Origin: Muribaculum sp.
GTDB taxonomy: Bacteria; Bacillota; Clostridia; Lachnospirales; Lachnospiraceae
DNA: 64,000 bases
Direction of reading: 5' to 3'
Assembly (NCBI GenBank): GCA_023663505.1
Contig: JAMPHH010000008.1
Coordinates: 34,235-98,234, forward strand
Both the position numbers and the translations under genes were made by a program. Position 1 is the stretch's first letter, and each line of letters opens with the position of its first letter. The notes under the pieces were generated by a model, which ran no database searches, was not told where the DNA came from, and worked only from the letters and a program-made list of their open reading frames with translations. Below are positions 6,396 to 13,472 of the stretch, in pieces.

Positions 6396-6707
6396 TTACT
6401 CGTCAAATACCGGGCACGACAATTTACAGCTCGGATAAGGACCTCCACAGGCTCTACATCCATCAGGCGGCACATTTCCTGCATACATATCGAGCATTTC
6501 TTCTGTCCATTCTTCTTCCTCATCGTCTTCGTACTCATAATCCATCACGTCTACATTCCAACCACATGATGGGCAGGTATAAATATCATTTCCACCCCTG
6601 GGATGTTCCCTGCGGTCCATAACTGCTCCGCATTTATTGCAAATTGCATACCCTTCGTTCAGGTATCCCATTAACTCAATACCCTCCGGTTTAATAATTT
6701 GGCTCAT
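6396..6707 (-). CDS. Zinc-ribbon phage-type protein, 103 aa
   Basis: Two cysteine clusters are visible: CNKCG...CPSCGW (about residues 23-52), a classic four-Cys zinc ribbon, and CRACGGPYPSCKLSCP near the C-terminus. Between them is a very acidic stretch of Asp and Glu. AAAGGAG lies upstream of the ATG. It may bind nucleic acid or a partner protein; no more can be said. Its 27-bp motif lies at 6801-6827, about 95 bases upstream, the longest leader in this group. Confidence 0.6.
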   Translation of the reverse strand: MSQIIKPEGIELMGYLNEGYAICNKCGAVMDRREHPRGGNDIYTCPSCGWNVDVMDYEYEDDEEEEWTEEMLDMYAGNVPPDGCRACGGPYPSCKLSCPVFDE

Positions 6708-6800
6708 ATATTATTATCTCCTTTCGTAACTTGGAGTGTACTACATATCATACACCCTTTTTATAGTTAAGTTAAGAGATTAAAGAGCTCTTTGTATCTC

Positions 6801-6827
6801 CATAAGAGGATATGCAATTTTGGCGAA
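6801..6827 (-). promoter_or_regulatory. 27-bp cassette promoter motif, copy for gene 6396-6707
   Basis: The minus strand reads TTCGCC-N4-TTGCA-N4-CTCTTATG, the most divergent of the twelve copies. It lies about 94 bases before the start codon. Confidence 0.55.
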
Positions 6828-6839
6828 GAAAAACGAAAA

Positions 6840-6860
6840 GGCGTTGTAAAAACAAACGCC
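6840..6860 (-). terminator. Terminator of gene 6881-7564
   Basis: The minus strand has GGCGTT-N9-AACGCC followed by TTTTCG, 20 bases past the stop. Confidence 0.6.
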
Positions 6861-6880
6861 CTTCCGCTTTTGTTCCAAAC

Positions 6881-7564
6881 TCATTTCTTTGTAGGTAACA
6901 TTCTGGATATCAAATTTCTTGTCATTGGGGAAGTAACTGTTCCCGTTTCTTCAAACTTAAGTCCTCTGCGATACCAGCGGTCATAAGCAAATATCCCGAC
7001 AAGTGTTAAGCCCACCTGAAGCCCCACATTGATCCATCGTTCTAAAGCCATTCCATTAGTCTGAGTTTCTTTGATTTCTAACTCTTTTTCACGGGCAGTA
7101 GCCTCCGAATTAGTCTGAACCGCTTTCAAGTCAAGTTCTCGATTGCGAGCATCCGTTTCAGAATCTGCCTGGTTTTCTCTCAGTGTCAATTCGCGCTCCC
7201 GAGCCTCGATTTCGGCTTTCTTCAATTCTGATTCAGCCTGTTTAATCTCTAACTCTTTTTCACGATTCTTCAATTCTGATTCTTTAATCCCCAGTTCGCG
7301 TTCTTTTGCTTCTGCTTCATTATCGATCTGCTTTTCCTTGAGCTGTCCATCCTGCTGATGATGCTCTCCCTCCATGACCCGTCGATTATACTTCTCGTCC
7401 GAATCCCAGATGTTTCTGTCTTCATCGATTTTCAATTTGTAGAGTTTCGCTAAGCTTTCTATTGCCACGGATTTCTCTTTTGACCCCGGATTCAAAGAAC
7501 CTAAATCTTCAAATTCGGCAGCAATTTCCTGCTCCAATAAATCTCTCACATTTGTTTCATCCAT
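6881..7564 (-). CDS. Long coiled-coil protein with C-terminal membrane segment
   Basis: I use ATG 7564 because GAAAGGAG lies 7 bases upstream; an earlier in-frame ATG has no such site. The 227-residue protein has an acidic N-terminus and then about 110 residues of repeated units of the type ERELxIKExE and ARExELxLRE, which must form a long coiled coil. A membrane segment follows at about 180-198 (WINVGLQVGLTLVGIFAYDRWY) and a short basic tail. The layout suggests a tail-anchored or phage structural/scaffold-like protein. Its 27-bp motif overlaps the end of the upstream gene. Confidence 0.65.
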   Translation of the reverse strand: MDETNVRDLLEQEIAAEFEDLGSLNPGSKEKSVAIESLAKLYKLKIDEDRNIWDSDEKYNRRVMEGEHHQQDGQLKEKQIDNEAEAKERELGIKESELKNREKELEIKQAESELKKAEIEARERELTLRENQADSETDARNRELDLKAVQTNSEATAREKELEIKETQTNGMALERWINVGLQVGLTLVGIFAYDRWYRRGLKFEETGTVTSPMTRNLISRMLPTKK

Positions 7565-7597
7565 AATAATTCTCCTTTCAGTGATGAATTTTAGTTC

Positions 7598-7624
7598 CAT
7601 AAAAGGAAGTGTTAGTCATGCGAA
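7598..7624 (-). promoter_or_regulatory. 27-bp cassette promoter motif, copy for gene 6881-7564
   Basis: The minus strand reads TTCGCA-N4-TAACA-N4-CTTTTATG. Thirteen bases of it are also the last codons and stop of the upstream gene 7612-7830. Confidence 0.65.
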
Positions 7625-7830
7625 ATATAATTTCTGAGATTTACTTTCAGCACGACCGATTTTTTGGATGCGATGAAGTCGATACTCTTAGATGCTTCCA
7701 GAAATATAAAAGGGCCGTCCGGATCAGATGTATCAACCCGTAAAGCCCCAACACATTTCCATCTAAAGATTGCAGCTGTAATACCACATCCGACAAGAAA
7801 ACCTACGATAAATATAACAATCGTCTGCAT
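7612..7830 (-). CDS. Small conserved membrane protein of phages and mobile elements, 72 aa
   Basis: ATG 7830 is chosen because GGAGGAG lies directly upstream; the longer frame starts without a site. Residues 2-20 form a membrane segment (TIVIFIVGFLVGCGITAAIF). The rest follows a pattern I recall from many short Firmicutes phage proteins: GALRVDTSDPDGPFIFLE, then SKKSVVLKVN and YISHD. The function is unknown. Its final codons double as the first block of the promoter motif of the next gene. Confidence 0.6.
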   Translation of the reverse strand: MQTIVIFIVGFLVGCGITAAIFRWKCVGALRVDTSDPDGPFIFLEASKSIDFIASKKSVVLKVNLRNYISHD

Positions 7831-7927
7831 ATTGCTCCTCCTTCCATAGATTTTTTCAGATACTAAAATAGCATGTTTTTCAGTCACCCACGTACTGCGT
7901 TCTAAGCTAGATTAAAAAAAAAAAGGA

Positions 7928-7948
7928 AGAGCCGCTGTGTTAAGCGAC
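7928..7948 (-). terminator. Terminator of gene 7961-8158
   Basis: The minus strand has GGTCGC and GCGGCT pairing around a TTAACACA-type loop, followed by CTTCC and a run of eleven T. It is the strongest T-run in this block. Confidence 0.65.
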
Positions 7949-7960
7949 CCCTCCCTTGTT

Positions 7961-8158
7961 TCAGTCGGATTCTTTTACTTCGGACGGCTCGTCATTTATC
8001 GGTAAGCCAACGCCCGTAGCGATGTAATTCATGCAGTTGAGAATTTCTGTATCGCTCATGCCTTTAGCTCTGAGCCATTCAGTCATTCTCGCCACTTCCT
8101 GAACGTTCATCATTTCGGTTTTCTCCTTTTCTTCAAAATTAGAACCTTGTTCCGTCAT
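7961..8158 (-). CDS. Hypothetical protein, 65 aa
   Basis: A small acidic protein with AAAGGAGG upstream of the ATG. After a charged N-terminus it has a predicted helical hairpin, VARMTEWLRAKGMSDTEILNCMNYIATG, which looks like a small helical binding domain. An internal ATG (MMNVQEV) could also serve as the start. The 27-bp motif at 8173-8199 precedes it. Confidence 0.55.
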   Translation of the reverse strand: MTEQGSNFEEKEKTEMMNVQEVARMTEWLRAKGMSDTEILNCMNYIATGVGLPINDEPSEVKESD

Positions 8159-8172
8159 AAGTGTCCTCCTTT

Positions 8173-8199
8173 CATAAAGGGCAATGTATTATTTGCGAA
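8173..8199 (-). promoter_or_regulatory. 27-bp cassette promoter motif, copy for gene 7961-8158
   Basis: The minus strand reads TTCGCA-N4-ATACA-N4-CCTTTATG, with the ribosome site AAAGGAGG directly after it. Confidence 0.7.
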
Positions 8200-8260
8200 A
8201 TATAAAACAAAAAGTGTCAAGTATCAGCTTAATTATAGCATTTTTCAGGCGAAAAAGGAA

Positions 8261-8278
8261 GAGCCCTTGTTAGGACTC
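8261..8278 (-). terminator. Stop-in-loop terminator of gene 8270-8461
   Basis: The minus strand has GAGTCC-TAACAA-GGGCTC followed by TTCCTTTTT. The TAA stop starts the loop. Confidence 0.7.
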
Positions 8279-8461
8279 CTCTTTACCAACTCGTAAACCC
8301 GCTTCCTCCATAGCCAAATTCATTCTTTCAGCGATTTCTTTCGTGCTTTCTGTAGTTCCCCTGTATTCAAGATTCCAGGTTATCGTACTGATACCCTCGA
8401 TTTCTTTTGATAACAAGAAAGCCACCTTCATAGCACTTACAAATGCATCCATTTTAGTCAT
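8270..8461 (-). CDS. Hypothetical protein, 63 aa
   Basis: ATG 8461 is the start because GAAAGGAG lies 7 bases upstream. The protein is soluble with an N-terminal helix (DAFVSAMKVAFLLSKEIEG), a strand and a second helix (STKEIAERMNLAMEEAGLRVG). I do not recognise it. It is a single-gene unit with its own 27-bp motif and a terminator that contains its stop codon. Confidence 0.55.
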   Translation of the reverse strand: MTKMDAFVSAMKVAFLLSKEIEGISTITWNLEYRGTTESTKEIAERMNLAMEEAGLRVGKEES

Positions 8462-8494
8462 GATTTTTCTCCTTTCAGAATTGTGTTTTCTGTT

Positions 8495-8521
8495 CATAAA
8501 AAGCTATGTATTTTCTGCGAA
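8495..8521 (-). promoter_or_regulatory. 27-bp cassette promoter motif, copy for gene 8270-8461
   Basis: The minus strand reads TTCGCA-N4-ATACA-N4-TTTTTATG. Confidence 0.7.
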
Positions 8522-8528
8522 AAAGAAA

Positions 8529-8546
8529 GAGCCCATGCTAGGACTC
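8529..8546 (-). terminator. Stop-in-loop terminator of gene 8538-8672
   Basis: The minus strand has GAGTCC-TAGCAT-GGGCTC followed by TTTCTTTTT. The TAG stop starts the loop. Confidence 0.7.
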
Positions 8547-8672
8547 CTTCTTCTTTCCAGTAAAGCATTCTCTCATAAAGTCAATTTCTTCCTGCTCATA
8601 ACCATCTTCCAGTAATTCTTCATCCGTAAAATCTGAAATATGATCTTCAAACCATCTTTTCATTGCACTCAT
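8538..8672 (-). CDS. Hypothetical acidic protein, 44 aa
   Basis: A very short gene with AAAGGAG 7 bases before ATG 8672 and stop TAG at 8538-8540. The product is acidic and helical (HISDFTDEELLEDGYEQEE) and ends GKKKES. The complete cassette (27-bp motif, ribosome site, frame, stop-in-loop terminator) supports that it is a real gene despite its size. The function is unknown. Confidence 0.6.
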   Translation of the reverse strand: MSAMKRWFEDHISDFTDEELLEDGYEQEEIDFMRECFTGKKKES

Positions 8673-8688
8673 AGTTTCACTCTCCTTT

Positions 8689-8715
8689 CATTAAAGGAGT
8701 TGTTTTTTCTGCGAA
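8689..8715 (-). promoter_or_regulatory. 27-bp cassette promoter motif, copy for gene 8538-8672
   Basis: The minus strand reads TTCGCA-N4-AAACA-N4-CTTTAATG, ending 16 bases before the start codon. Confidence 0.7.
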
Positions 8716-8717
8716 TC

Positions 8718-9137
8718 CTATTCTCTTTCCTTACTCAGCAACCAAAAGAACCGTCTGTACAAGTCGTAATAAATATCCTTACAGCACGGAATATTGTACC
8801 TAACCCGCAATACGTCATAGGAGCATCCCTCTGTCACCCCATGCAAAATATAACTTGCCAGCTCTTCGTCCGTATCCTCTGCAACATCCTCTATCATCGC
8901 TATCCTTTCCGCAAGATACGCTTTCGTAACAGCGCATCTGGCAGTCGGGTCACTCACCACACCGAGTTTAGCAAGTATCGGATGGTCGTTCGGCCTCTTA
9001 CTCAGCCCATCCAGCGTTCTATAGGCTTTCTTCCATGTAGGATACTGCAAACAAAAATGTTTCAGCTCGTAATAACGGTGACGGTCAATCCAGTATTTAT
9101 TCTTCTCTGACAGCTCAGGTCTTATCGTCGTACTCAT
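8718..9137 (-). CDS. Conserved phage-type protein, 139 aa
   Basis: ATG 9137 lies behind GGAAAGGAG. The protein is soluble, helical and basic, with the blocks NKYWIDRHRYYELKHFCLQYP.WK, VSDPTARCAVTKAYLAERI and ASYILHGVTEGCSYDVL. This pattern is familiar from Firmicutes prophages and resembles small phage regulators of the ArpU kind, although I cannot confirm that. It overlaps the upstream gene by 4 bases (ATGA), so the two are translationally coupled. Confidence 0.6.
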   Translation of the reverse strand: MSTTIRPELSEKNKYWIDRHRYYELKHFCLQYPTWKKAYRTLDGLSKRPNDHPILAKLGVVSDPTARCAVTKAYLAERIAMIEDVAEDTDEELASYILHGVTEGCSYDVLRVRYNIPCCKDIYYDLYRRFFWLLSKERE

Positions 9138-9391
9138 GCTTTTTCTCCTTTCCAAAGGTATCCGGTTTGTTCGTACAGCAATTTGGGTGAAATATAAAAG
9201 TTAATCCGTCCCAGCCTGCTGTTCATTTCTTCGATTTTGGTTACGAGTTGACCGTTCCTTGTGGCTTTTCCAATAGGCAGCCAGCCGGAAATAATGCCAG
9301 CCCGTACCCAGGAAGCGTCTTTACCGTATACCTTGGCGGCGACCGCAACCGGTACAGAACCAGTTTGAATGACTGGCGAAAGGAGAGGCAT
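9134..9391 (-). CDS. Excisionase/MerR-like phage DNA-binding protein
   Basis: An 85-residue protein with the phage-type block GSVPVAVAAKVYGKDASWVRAGIISGWLPIG, a helix-turn-helix of the excisionase or MerR kind, followed by GRINFYISPKLLYEQTGYLWKG. No ribosome site precedes ATG 9391, and the start codon lies inside the left arm of a 28-bp inverted repeat, so start choice and expression may depend on the orientation of the neighbouring segment. It is coupled to 8718-9137 by a 4-base overlap. Confidence 0.6.
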   Translation of the reverse strand: MPLLSPVIQTGSVPVAVAAKVYGKDASWVRAGIISGWLPIGKATRNGQLVTKIEEMNSRLGRINFYISPKLLYEQTGYLWKGEKA

Positions 9392-9407
9392 ATTAAATCG
9401 GAAAGGA
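9380..9407. repeat. Left arm of a 28-bp inverted repeat
   Basis: This arm matches the reverse complement of 9669-9696 at 27 of 28 positions. It covers the start region of the leftward gene 9134-9391 and ends in the ribosome site of the rightward gene at 9418. Confidence 0.8.
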
Positions 9408-9417
9408 GGTAAGCATT

Positions 9418-9624
9418 ATGGCTCGTTTGACAAACGAAGAAATCCGTAATATGTCGCTCAAAGAAGCTGATATTTATACAGACCTGCATCCTGCTGAAGC
9501 GTGGCGCTTTTCCAAGGCTCACGGTAAGTCAGCTACTAAGCTTGCAGCGAAAGCGATAAAACACGGATTCAAAAGTGAGATACTATTTGCTGAACCGGCA
9601 AATGTAACAGTATCCGCTCAGTAA
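9418..9624 (+). CDS. Hypothetical protein, 68 aa, between inverted repeats
   Basis: The only rightward gene at this end of the phage-like block, with AAAGGAGG 7 bases before the ATG. The 68-residue product is soluble and helical (LTNEEIRNMSLKEADIYT, KSATKLAAKAIKHGFKSEI) and unrecognised. It and its terminator fill the 261 bases between two arms of a 28-bp inverted repeat, so the segment could be invertible. In the other orientation the gene would run in the same direction as its leftward neighbours. Confidence 0.55.
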   Translation: MARLTNEEIRNMSLKEADIYTDLHPAEAWRFSKAHGKSATKLAAKAIKHGFKSEILFAEPANVTVSAQ

Positions 9625-9631
9625 TACTTAA

Positions 9632-9671
9632 ACCGCTCTTGACTACCACCAATAGCCTTGAGCGGTTTTCC
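9632..9671 (+). terminator. Terminator of gene 9418-9624
   Basis: AACCGCTC and GAGCGGTT pair around a 19-base loop and are followed by TTCCTTTCC. Confidence 0.55.
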
Positions 9672-9696
9672 TTTCCGATTTAATATGTCTCTCCTT
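9669..9696. repeat. Right arm of a 28-bp inverted repeat
   Basis: Reverse complement of 9380-9407 with one mismatch. It also contains an ATG at the matching place, but that frame closes after 13 codons. Confidence 0.8.
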
Positions 9697-9723
9697 GTGT
9701 TATTTGGAGATTTGAAATATAAT

Positions 9724-9859
9724 TAGAGCAGTTTCTAAAAGACTGGAGAGTAAGAGCGCATAGTAAGAATAGAAAAGTTGTCCCCACAGCTTACAGTTCT
9801 TGTTTTAAGCGCTCAGCATCAAAAAATAGCAACGCCCCAGCCTTTTAGAAATTGCTCTA
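9724..9859. mobile_element. MITE-like element, 136 bp
   Basis: The 23-base ends are inverted repeats with two mismatches (TAGAGCAGTTTCTAAAAG on the left). The trinucleotide AAT flanks both ends (9721-9723 and 9860-9862), as expected for a 3-bp target duplication. The inside codes for nothing. It is probably a non-autonomous insertion element; the parent element is not in the window. Confidence 0.5.
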
Positions 9860-9991
9860 AATGTAGGAATGGCGGTATAGGAGTGGTGCAGGAATAAAAT
9901 AGGAATTACCTACATTTTCCTGCTTTTTACCACCCTTAACCACTTTGAAAACACCGTATTTATGCGGCTTTAGAAGCCGTTAGATGTGTAG

Positions 9992-10174
9992 CGAGATTTT
10001 ATTATAGAAACTGGTATAAAGGTGAAGGATGCCTGTCATGTTGCCTGTGCAATTTTGGCAGAATGCGATTATCTTATTACCACGGATGACAGATTACTAA
10101 AATATCACTCTGAACAGATACAGTTGGTTTCTCCTTGTGAGTTTATAAGAAAAATGGAGGCAGATGGATTATGA
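9992..10174 (+). pseudogene. PIN-domain toxin, 3' fragment
   Basis: A frame without a start, directly after a stop codon, encodes about 60 residues including KVKDACHVACAILAECDYLITTDD and RLLKY, which is the C-terminal half of a PIN-domain ribonuclease toxin with its acidic DD motif. The N-terminal half is missing. It ends with ATGA, overlapping the start of the next gene by 4 bases, the usual coupling of toxin and antitoxin genes. The 130 bases upstream (9860-9991) hold no recognisable coding sequence. Confidence 0.65.
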
Positions 10175-10398
10175 CAAATACAGCAGAGTTAATGGAACAG
10201 GGAATTGCCTGTCTTATTGAGAAGCTTGGTGTACTTGATACGGAGTATTTTATTTCAATACTCAAAAGGGATGATTTTGATTATACTGTGTGGCAAAGAG
10301 AGTATTATGACAGAATGGGAACGGATGAATTTATGGAGAAAGCATCTGCTTATGCTGACAGCCACCCATATAAAGGCAATGCTAAAATTATTCTTTAA
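10171..10398 (+). CDS. Small protein coupled to the PIN fragment, possible antitoxin
   Basis: A 75-residue acidic protein with blocks MTNTAELMEQGIACLIEKLG and DFDYTVWQREYYDRMGTDEF, a pattern I recall from short Firmicutes proteins next to PIN-domain toxins. GGAGG lies 11 bases before the ATG inside the toxin fragment. Since the toxin is truncated, the gene may be an orphan partner. Whether it acts as antitoxin is inferred from position only. Confidence 0.55.
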   Translation: MTNTAELMEQGIACLIEKLGVLDTEYFISILKRDDFDYTVWQREYYDRMGTDEFMEKASAYADSHPYKGNAKIIL

Positions 10399-10459
10399 AA
10401 ATTATTTTGGAAGGTTCTATTGACTTTTCTCTTTGTACATGTCAGTATAGAGATACGAA

Positions 10460-10549
10460 GAAAGTTTACCACTGACCGATATGTGGTATATAAATGGTCG
10501 GGTCGAAAGTTTACCGCTGACCAATATGCGGTATATAAGTGGTTGGATT
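10460..10549 (+). repeat. Tandem 45-bp repeat, two units
   Basis: Two adjacent 45-base units starting GAAAGTTTACC and containing TATGNGGTATATAA differ at about seven positions, mostly transitions. A third partial unit starts at 10550. The stretch 10399-10607 codes for nothing. Confidence 0.7.
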
Positions 10550-10607
10550 GAAAGTATGGTCTTTCGCCGCAGGGCGAGGGACTTTTTACATAGTGAGAGC
10601 GTGGCAA

Positions 10608-10803
10608 ATGAAGAAAACAGGATTTTATATTATCGCGAATAAATTTTTTGAGGATAAAAAATGCATCAGAAATTTCCGAGAGTGCCATGTATCGTCTTTC
10701 CATATACAGAGATATTGAACTGTCAGAACAGCAAATTGAAAGCGGACAGGTCAAAGATGCCGGAACAGCTTTGGAGGACATGAGGGCAAAATATGGTTTT
10801 TGA
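10608..10803 (+). pseudogene. Toxin-antitoxin remnants
   Basis: Two overlapping frames look like gene pieces. The first (10608-10718) encodes MKKTGFYIIANKFFEDKK and then drifts out of a recognisable pattern. The second, ending with TGA at 10801-10803, encodes LSEQQIESGQVKDAG and ALEDMRAKYGF, the typical C-terminal end of Phd/RelB-type antitoxins, and can start only at an internal ATG (10687, 38 residues). Both appear to be decayed. The second overlaps the start of the acetyltransferase gene. Confidence 0.5.
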
Positions 10804-11275
10804 AAAGGCAGTATATGAAGATATCGACCGGTTATGCGAATTGAGAATTGCATACTTAATAGAAGATACAGGTGATTTGAATGAGAAGGATCTGGCAGTA
10901 ATCAAAAGAGACTTGCCGGATTATTTTGAACGAAATCTTAATAAAAATATTTTTTGCTATGTAGCGCGGAAAGAAAAAGAGATAGCTGCCTGTGCATTTT
11001 TGCTTGTGGTGGAAAAGCCAATGAGTCCTGCGTTCATTACCGGAAAGACCGGTACGGTATTAAATGTGTATACTAAACCGCAGAATCGGCATAATGGCTA
11101 TGCACGAAAACTGATGAATATAATGCTGTCAGACGCGATTAACATGAGTTTAAGCAGCATTGAGCTCAAGGCAACAGACGCCGGATACTCTTTATATAAA
11201 ACTCTTGGTTTTAAGGACGAAATCACAAAATATCATTTAATGAAATGGACGAATACTCAGTCACTGCTTTCCTGA
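10793..11275 (+). CDS. GNAT-family N-acetyltransferase
   Basis: A 160-residue single-domain protein of the GNAT fold. The acetyl-CoA-binding region is TVLNVYTKPQNRHNGYARKLMNIML (about 90-114), matching the motif A pattern R-x-x-G-x-A with an N-terminal strand VLNVYT. The final block LKATDAGYSLYKTLGFKDE is the usual C-terminal end of the domain. The substrate is unknown. Its last 53 bases overlap the end of the convergent permease gene, which is unusual but both frames are intact. Confidence 0.8.
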   Translation: MVFEKAVYEDIDRLCELRIAYLIEDTGDLNEKDLAVIKRDLPDYFERNLNKNIFCYVARKEKEIAACAFLLVVEKPMSPAFITGKTGTVLNVYTKPQNRHNGYARKLMNIMLSDAINMSLSSIELKATDAGYSLYKTLGFKDEITKYHLMKWTNTQSLLS

Positions 11276-13472
11276 ACAGTATCCATGTGCTGATAAAATA
11301 GCATATCAGTAATAAGACGAGGATACAAACCACAACCCCCACTTGTGTCAACAAGGCTCCTACCCCTATATAGGCTGAAATTTCCGCCGATATTGTTTCA
11401 AAGAAGTATGCAATGACGATGCTTGACACGAACGCCGCAACAGTGATAGGCAAACCAAACCATACAGCCAATTGCTTCAAAATCAGATGTTCTGTCTCAT
11501 GCTTATCTACACCGAGCTTGTGAAGTACACCAAATCGGTATTTATAATGGGCGGCGTCTAAAAGCTGCTGCAAGGAAAGAACGGTAAGACATATAACCAT
11601 CAGGACAACCGCACTATAATCAAAGGTCGCCTGTAAAATAAAGCTTTCGGCGATTGAACTGTTGATTTGCCGTGTACTCGTTCTGATGTAGTATTGAACT
11701 CCGTTTCCGTTGTCCGGCGTTTCGGGATATCCTTGGGCAAAAGCGTTTTCAAGCGAAATTGCTTCATTATACGGAATTGCCGTCTCTGTTTTTACATATC
11801 GGTTTCGCATAACTGAAAGGAGATCACTGCAAATGCTGTCAGGGAAAACGTATATGACATCAGTATAGGAGTTATAAACCGTTTGACCTATCGCCTCTAA
11901 GTGATAAGCATTTTCCGCAAGGCTTAGAGTCCCCATATCTGTTGAAATAACACTGTGATTGCGCAAAAATTCCGTCCTTTCCTCCTCGGCTGCCACTGTC
12001 TGCCAGTGCGTTGTAAACTCTCCCTCATTTAATGAAATCTGCCCATATCCAAGCATTTCCCGCAGGGTATTATAGTCAGAAAGCGACATTGCCACAATGG
12101 GAAAGTCTAATTTGATCCGTTTATGAAAATCCTCTCGATCAGGCAGGTACAAGTTGAAGGTGCAGTCATAAGCCACTGCAATATTATTTTCATCAAGGAA
12201 AGAGGTGACAAGCTCGTAATCGTCCTTTGGCAAGTCCTCTATATCGTACACATCATTATAACGCGTGCTGATTTGAACATCATACATGGAGCGTATCTTT
12301 AAATACCCCGAAGCCCACCCTGTCAATGCCGGAGCCGCCACAAACAGAAATACAGCTAATACTAACGTCAGGCAAATCAGCGTCATTGTTTTAGAGGTGG
12401 TATTCAGCTTGGAAATGATCTGTCCGAAGCAAAAAAGATTAGTTCCCCGATATTTGCATTTGGGTGATTTTTCCTTCCACTCGGACAGCAAATTACTTGC
12501 CAGATAAATGACAGAGCAAATCCAAAAGCTCACATAAACAAGCAAGAACAATAAATAGCTGTTGAGCGTACCCGCTCCGCCTGCAAGCATATATTTTCTC
12601 TGAATGACAGGAACACTTGCCGCAAAGCCGATATTTATAAGAGAAAATACGGAGGCAGCAAGGACATATCGGTTAAAGCTCCATTTCTTATGTGCAACAC
12701 ACCATACAACACTTAAGATAAAAGCTGCTGCAGGGGCAATGATATCTCCCCAAAACATGATATGCACGGGGATAGGGAAACGAGGGTCAGAATAAAAGTA
12801 CATTTTCGATATGCCCGTAGCTGTCGCAGGTATGAGGAAAATAGTATATAAAATTGAGATTACGGGCATATAGCGGCTCTTTTGGATATGCGGGTCGTTC
12901 TGCCTATCTGCATACAGCATGTCGATGATCTTTATTCTCCGTATTGTGCGGACATTCAGCAGCCCCACAGCCCAAAGGCTCAATGAGAAGAAGCATATTG
13001 TCAGAATAACCGTATCAGGAAAAAGCGTCCAAGATAATTTGTAATCCTGCCCATAAGCAGATAACAGCATAGCCGTTATAAACTGCGAGCAGAACATACC
13101 CAAAAAGATGCCGACAATGATTGATACCGCTCCCATTAAAAGGGTTTCCGTGAAGAATATCCACGCAACAACTCTTTGTTCCATTCCCATGACAGATTGA
13201 ATGGCAAGCTCCTTTTGCTTCCTGCGCAGCATATAATTGTTCACATAGCGTATGAGAAACAATAACAACAGGGTTACTGCACAAATCGCCAGCTTTAACC
13301 CGTCGTTTACCAAAGTAAACTCATACTCTGTCCCGATATCAGGGTTATAATATTTGCTTGTAATGGACAGGAAAGCATAGAAAAGCATGACGCAGATTGT
13401 CATGGTGACAACATATACCAAATAATCCTTTGCCGAACGCTTTACATTTCTGAAAATCAATTTAGCATACAT
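11223..13472 (-). CDS. BceB-like ABC transporter permease (FtsX fold)
   Basis: A 749-residue membrane protein. It begins with YAKLIFRNVKRSAKDYLVY, the signature start of BceB-type permeases, then four membrane segments, further segments in the middle, a large extracellular domain (about 390-610) and a C-terminal FtsX-like permease domain. Such transporters sense and detoxify peptide antibiotics such as bacitracin. I prefer ATG 13472 over GTG 13484, because AGGGGG is correctly spaced for the ATG. It overlaps the ATPase gene by 11 bases. Confidence 0.8.
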   Translation of the reverse strand: MYAKLIFRNVKRSAKDYLVYVVTMTICVMLFYAFLSITSKYYNPDIGTEYEFTLVNDGLKLAICAVTLLLLFLIRYVNNYMLRRKQKELAIQSVMGMEQRVVAWIFFTETLLMGAVSIIVGIFLGMFCSQFITAMLLSAYGQDYKLSWTLFPDTVILTICFFSLSLWAVGLLNVRTIRRIKIIDMLYADRQNDPHIQKSRYMPVISILYTIFLIPATATGISKMYFYSDPRFPIPVHIMFWGDIIAPAAAFILSVVWCVAHKKWSFNRYVLAASVFSLINIGFAASVPVIQRKYMLAGGAGTLNSYLLFLLVYVSFWICSVIYLASNLLSEWKEKSPKCKYRGTNLFCFGQIISKLNTTSKTMTLICLTLVLAVFLFVAAPALTGWASGYLKIRSMYDVQISTRYNDVYDIEDLPKDDYELVTSFLDENNIAVAYDCTFNLYLPDREDFHKRIKLDFPIVAMSLSDYNTLREMLGYGQISLNEGEFTTHWQTVAAEEERTEFLRNHSVISTDMGTLSLAENAYHLEAIGQTVYNSYTDVIYVFPDSICSDLLSVMRNRYVKTETAIPYNEAISLENAFAQGYPETPDNGNGVQYYIRTSTRQINSSIAESFILQATFDYSAVVLMVICLTVLSLQQLLDAAHYKYRFGVLHKLGVDKHETEHLILKQLAVWFGLPITVAAFVSSIVIAYFFETISAEISAYIGVGALLTQVGVVVCILVLLLICYFISTWILFRKAVTEYSSISLNDIL

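Noticed and set aside
10460..10549. CRISPR array
   Set aside because: Only two adjacent 45-base units without spacers and no cas genes; it is a plain tandem duplication.
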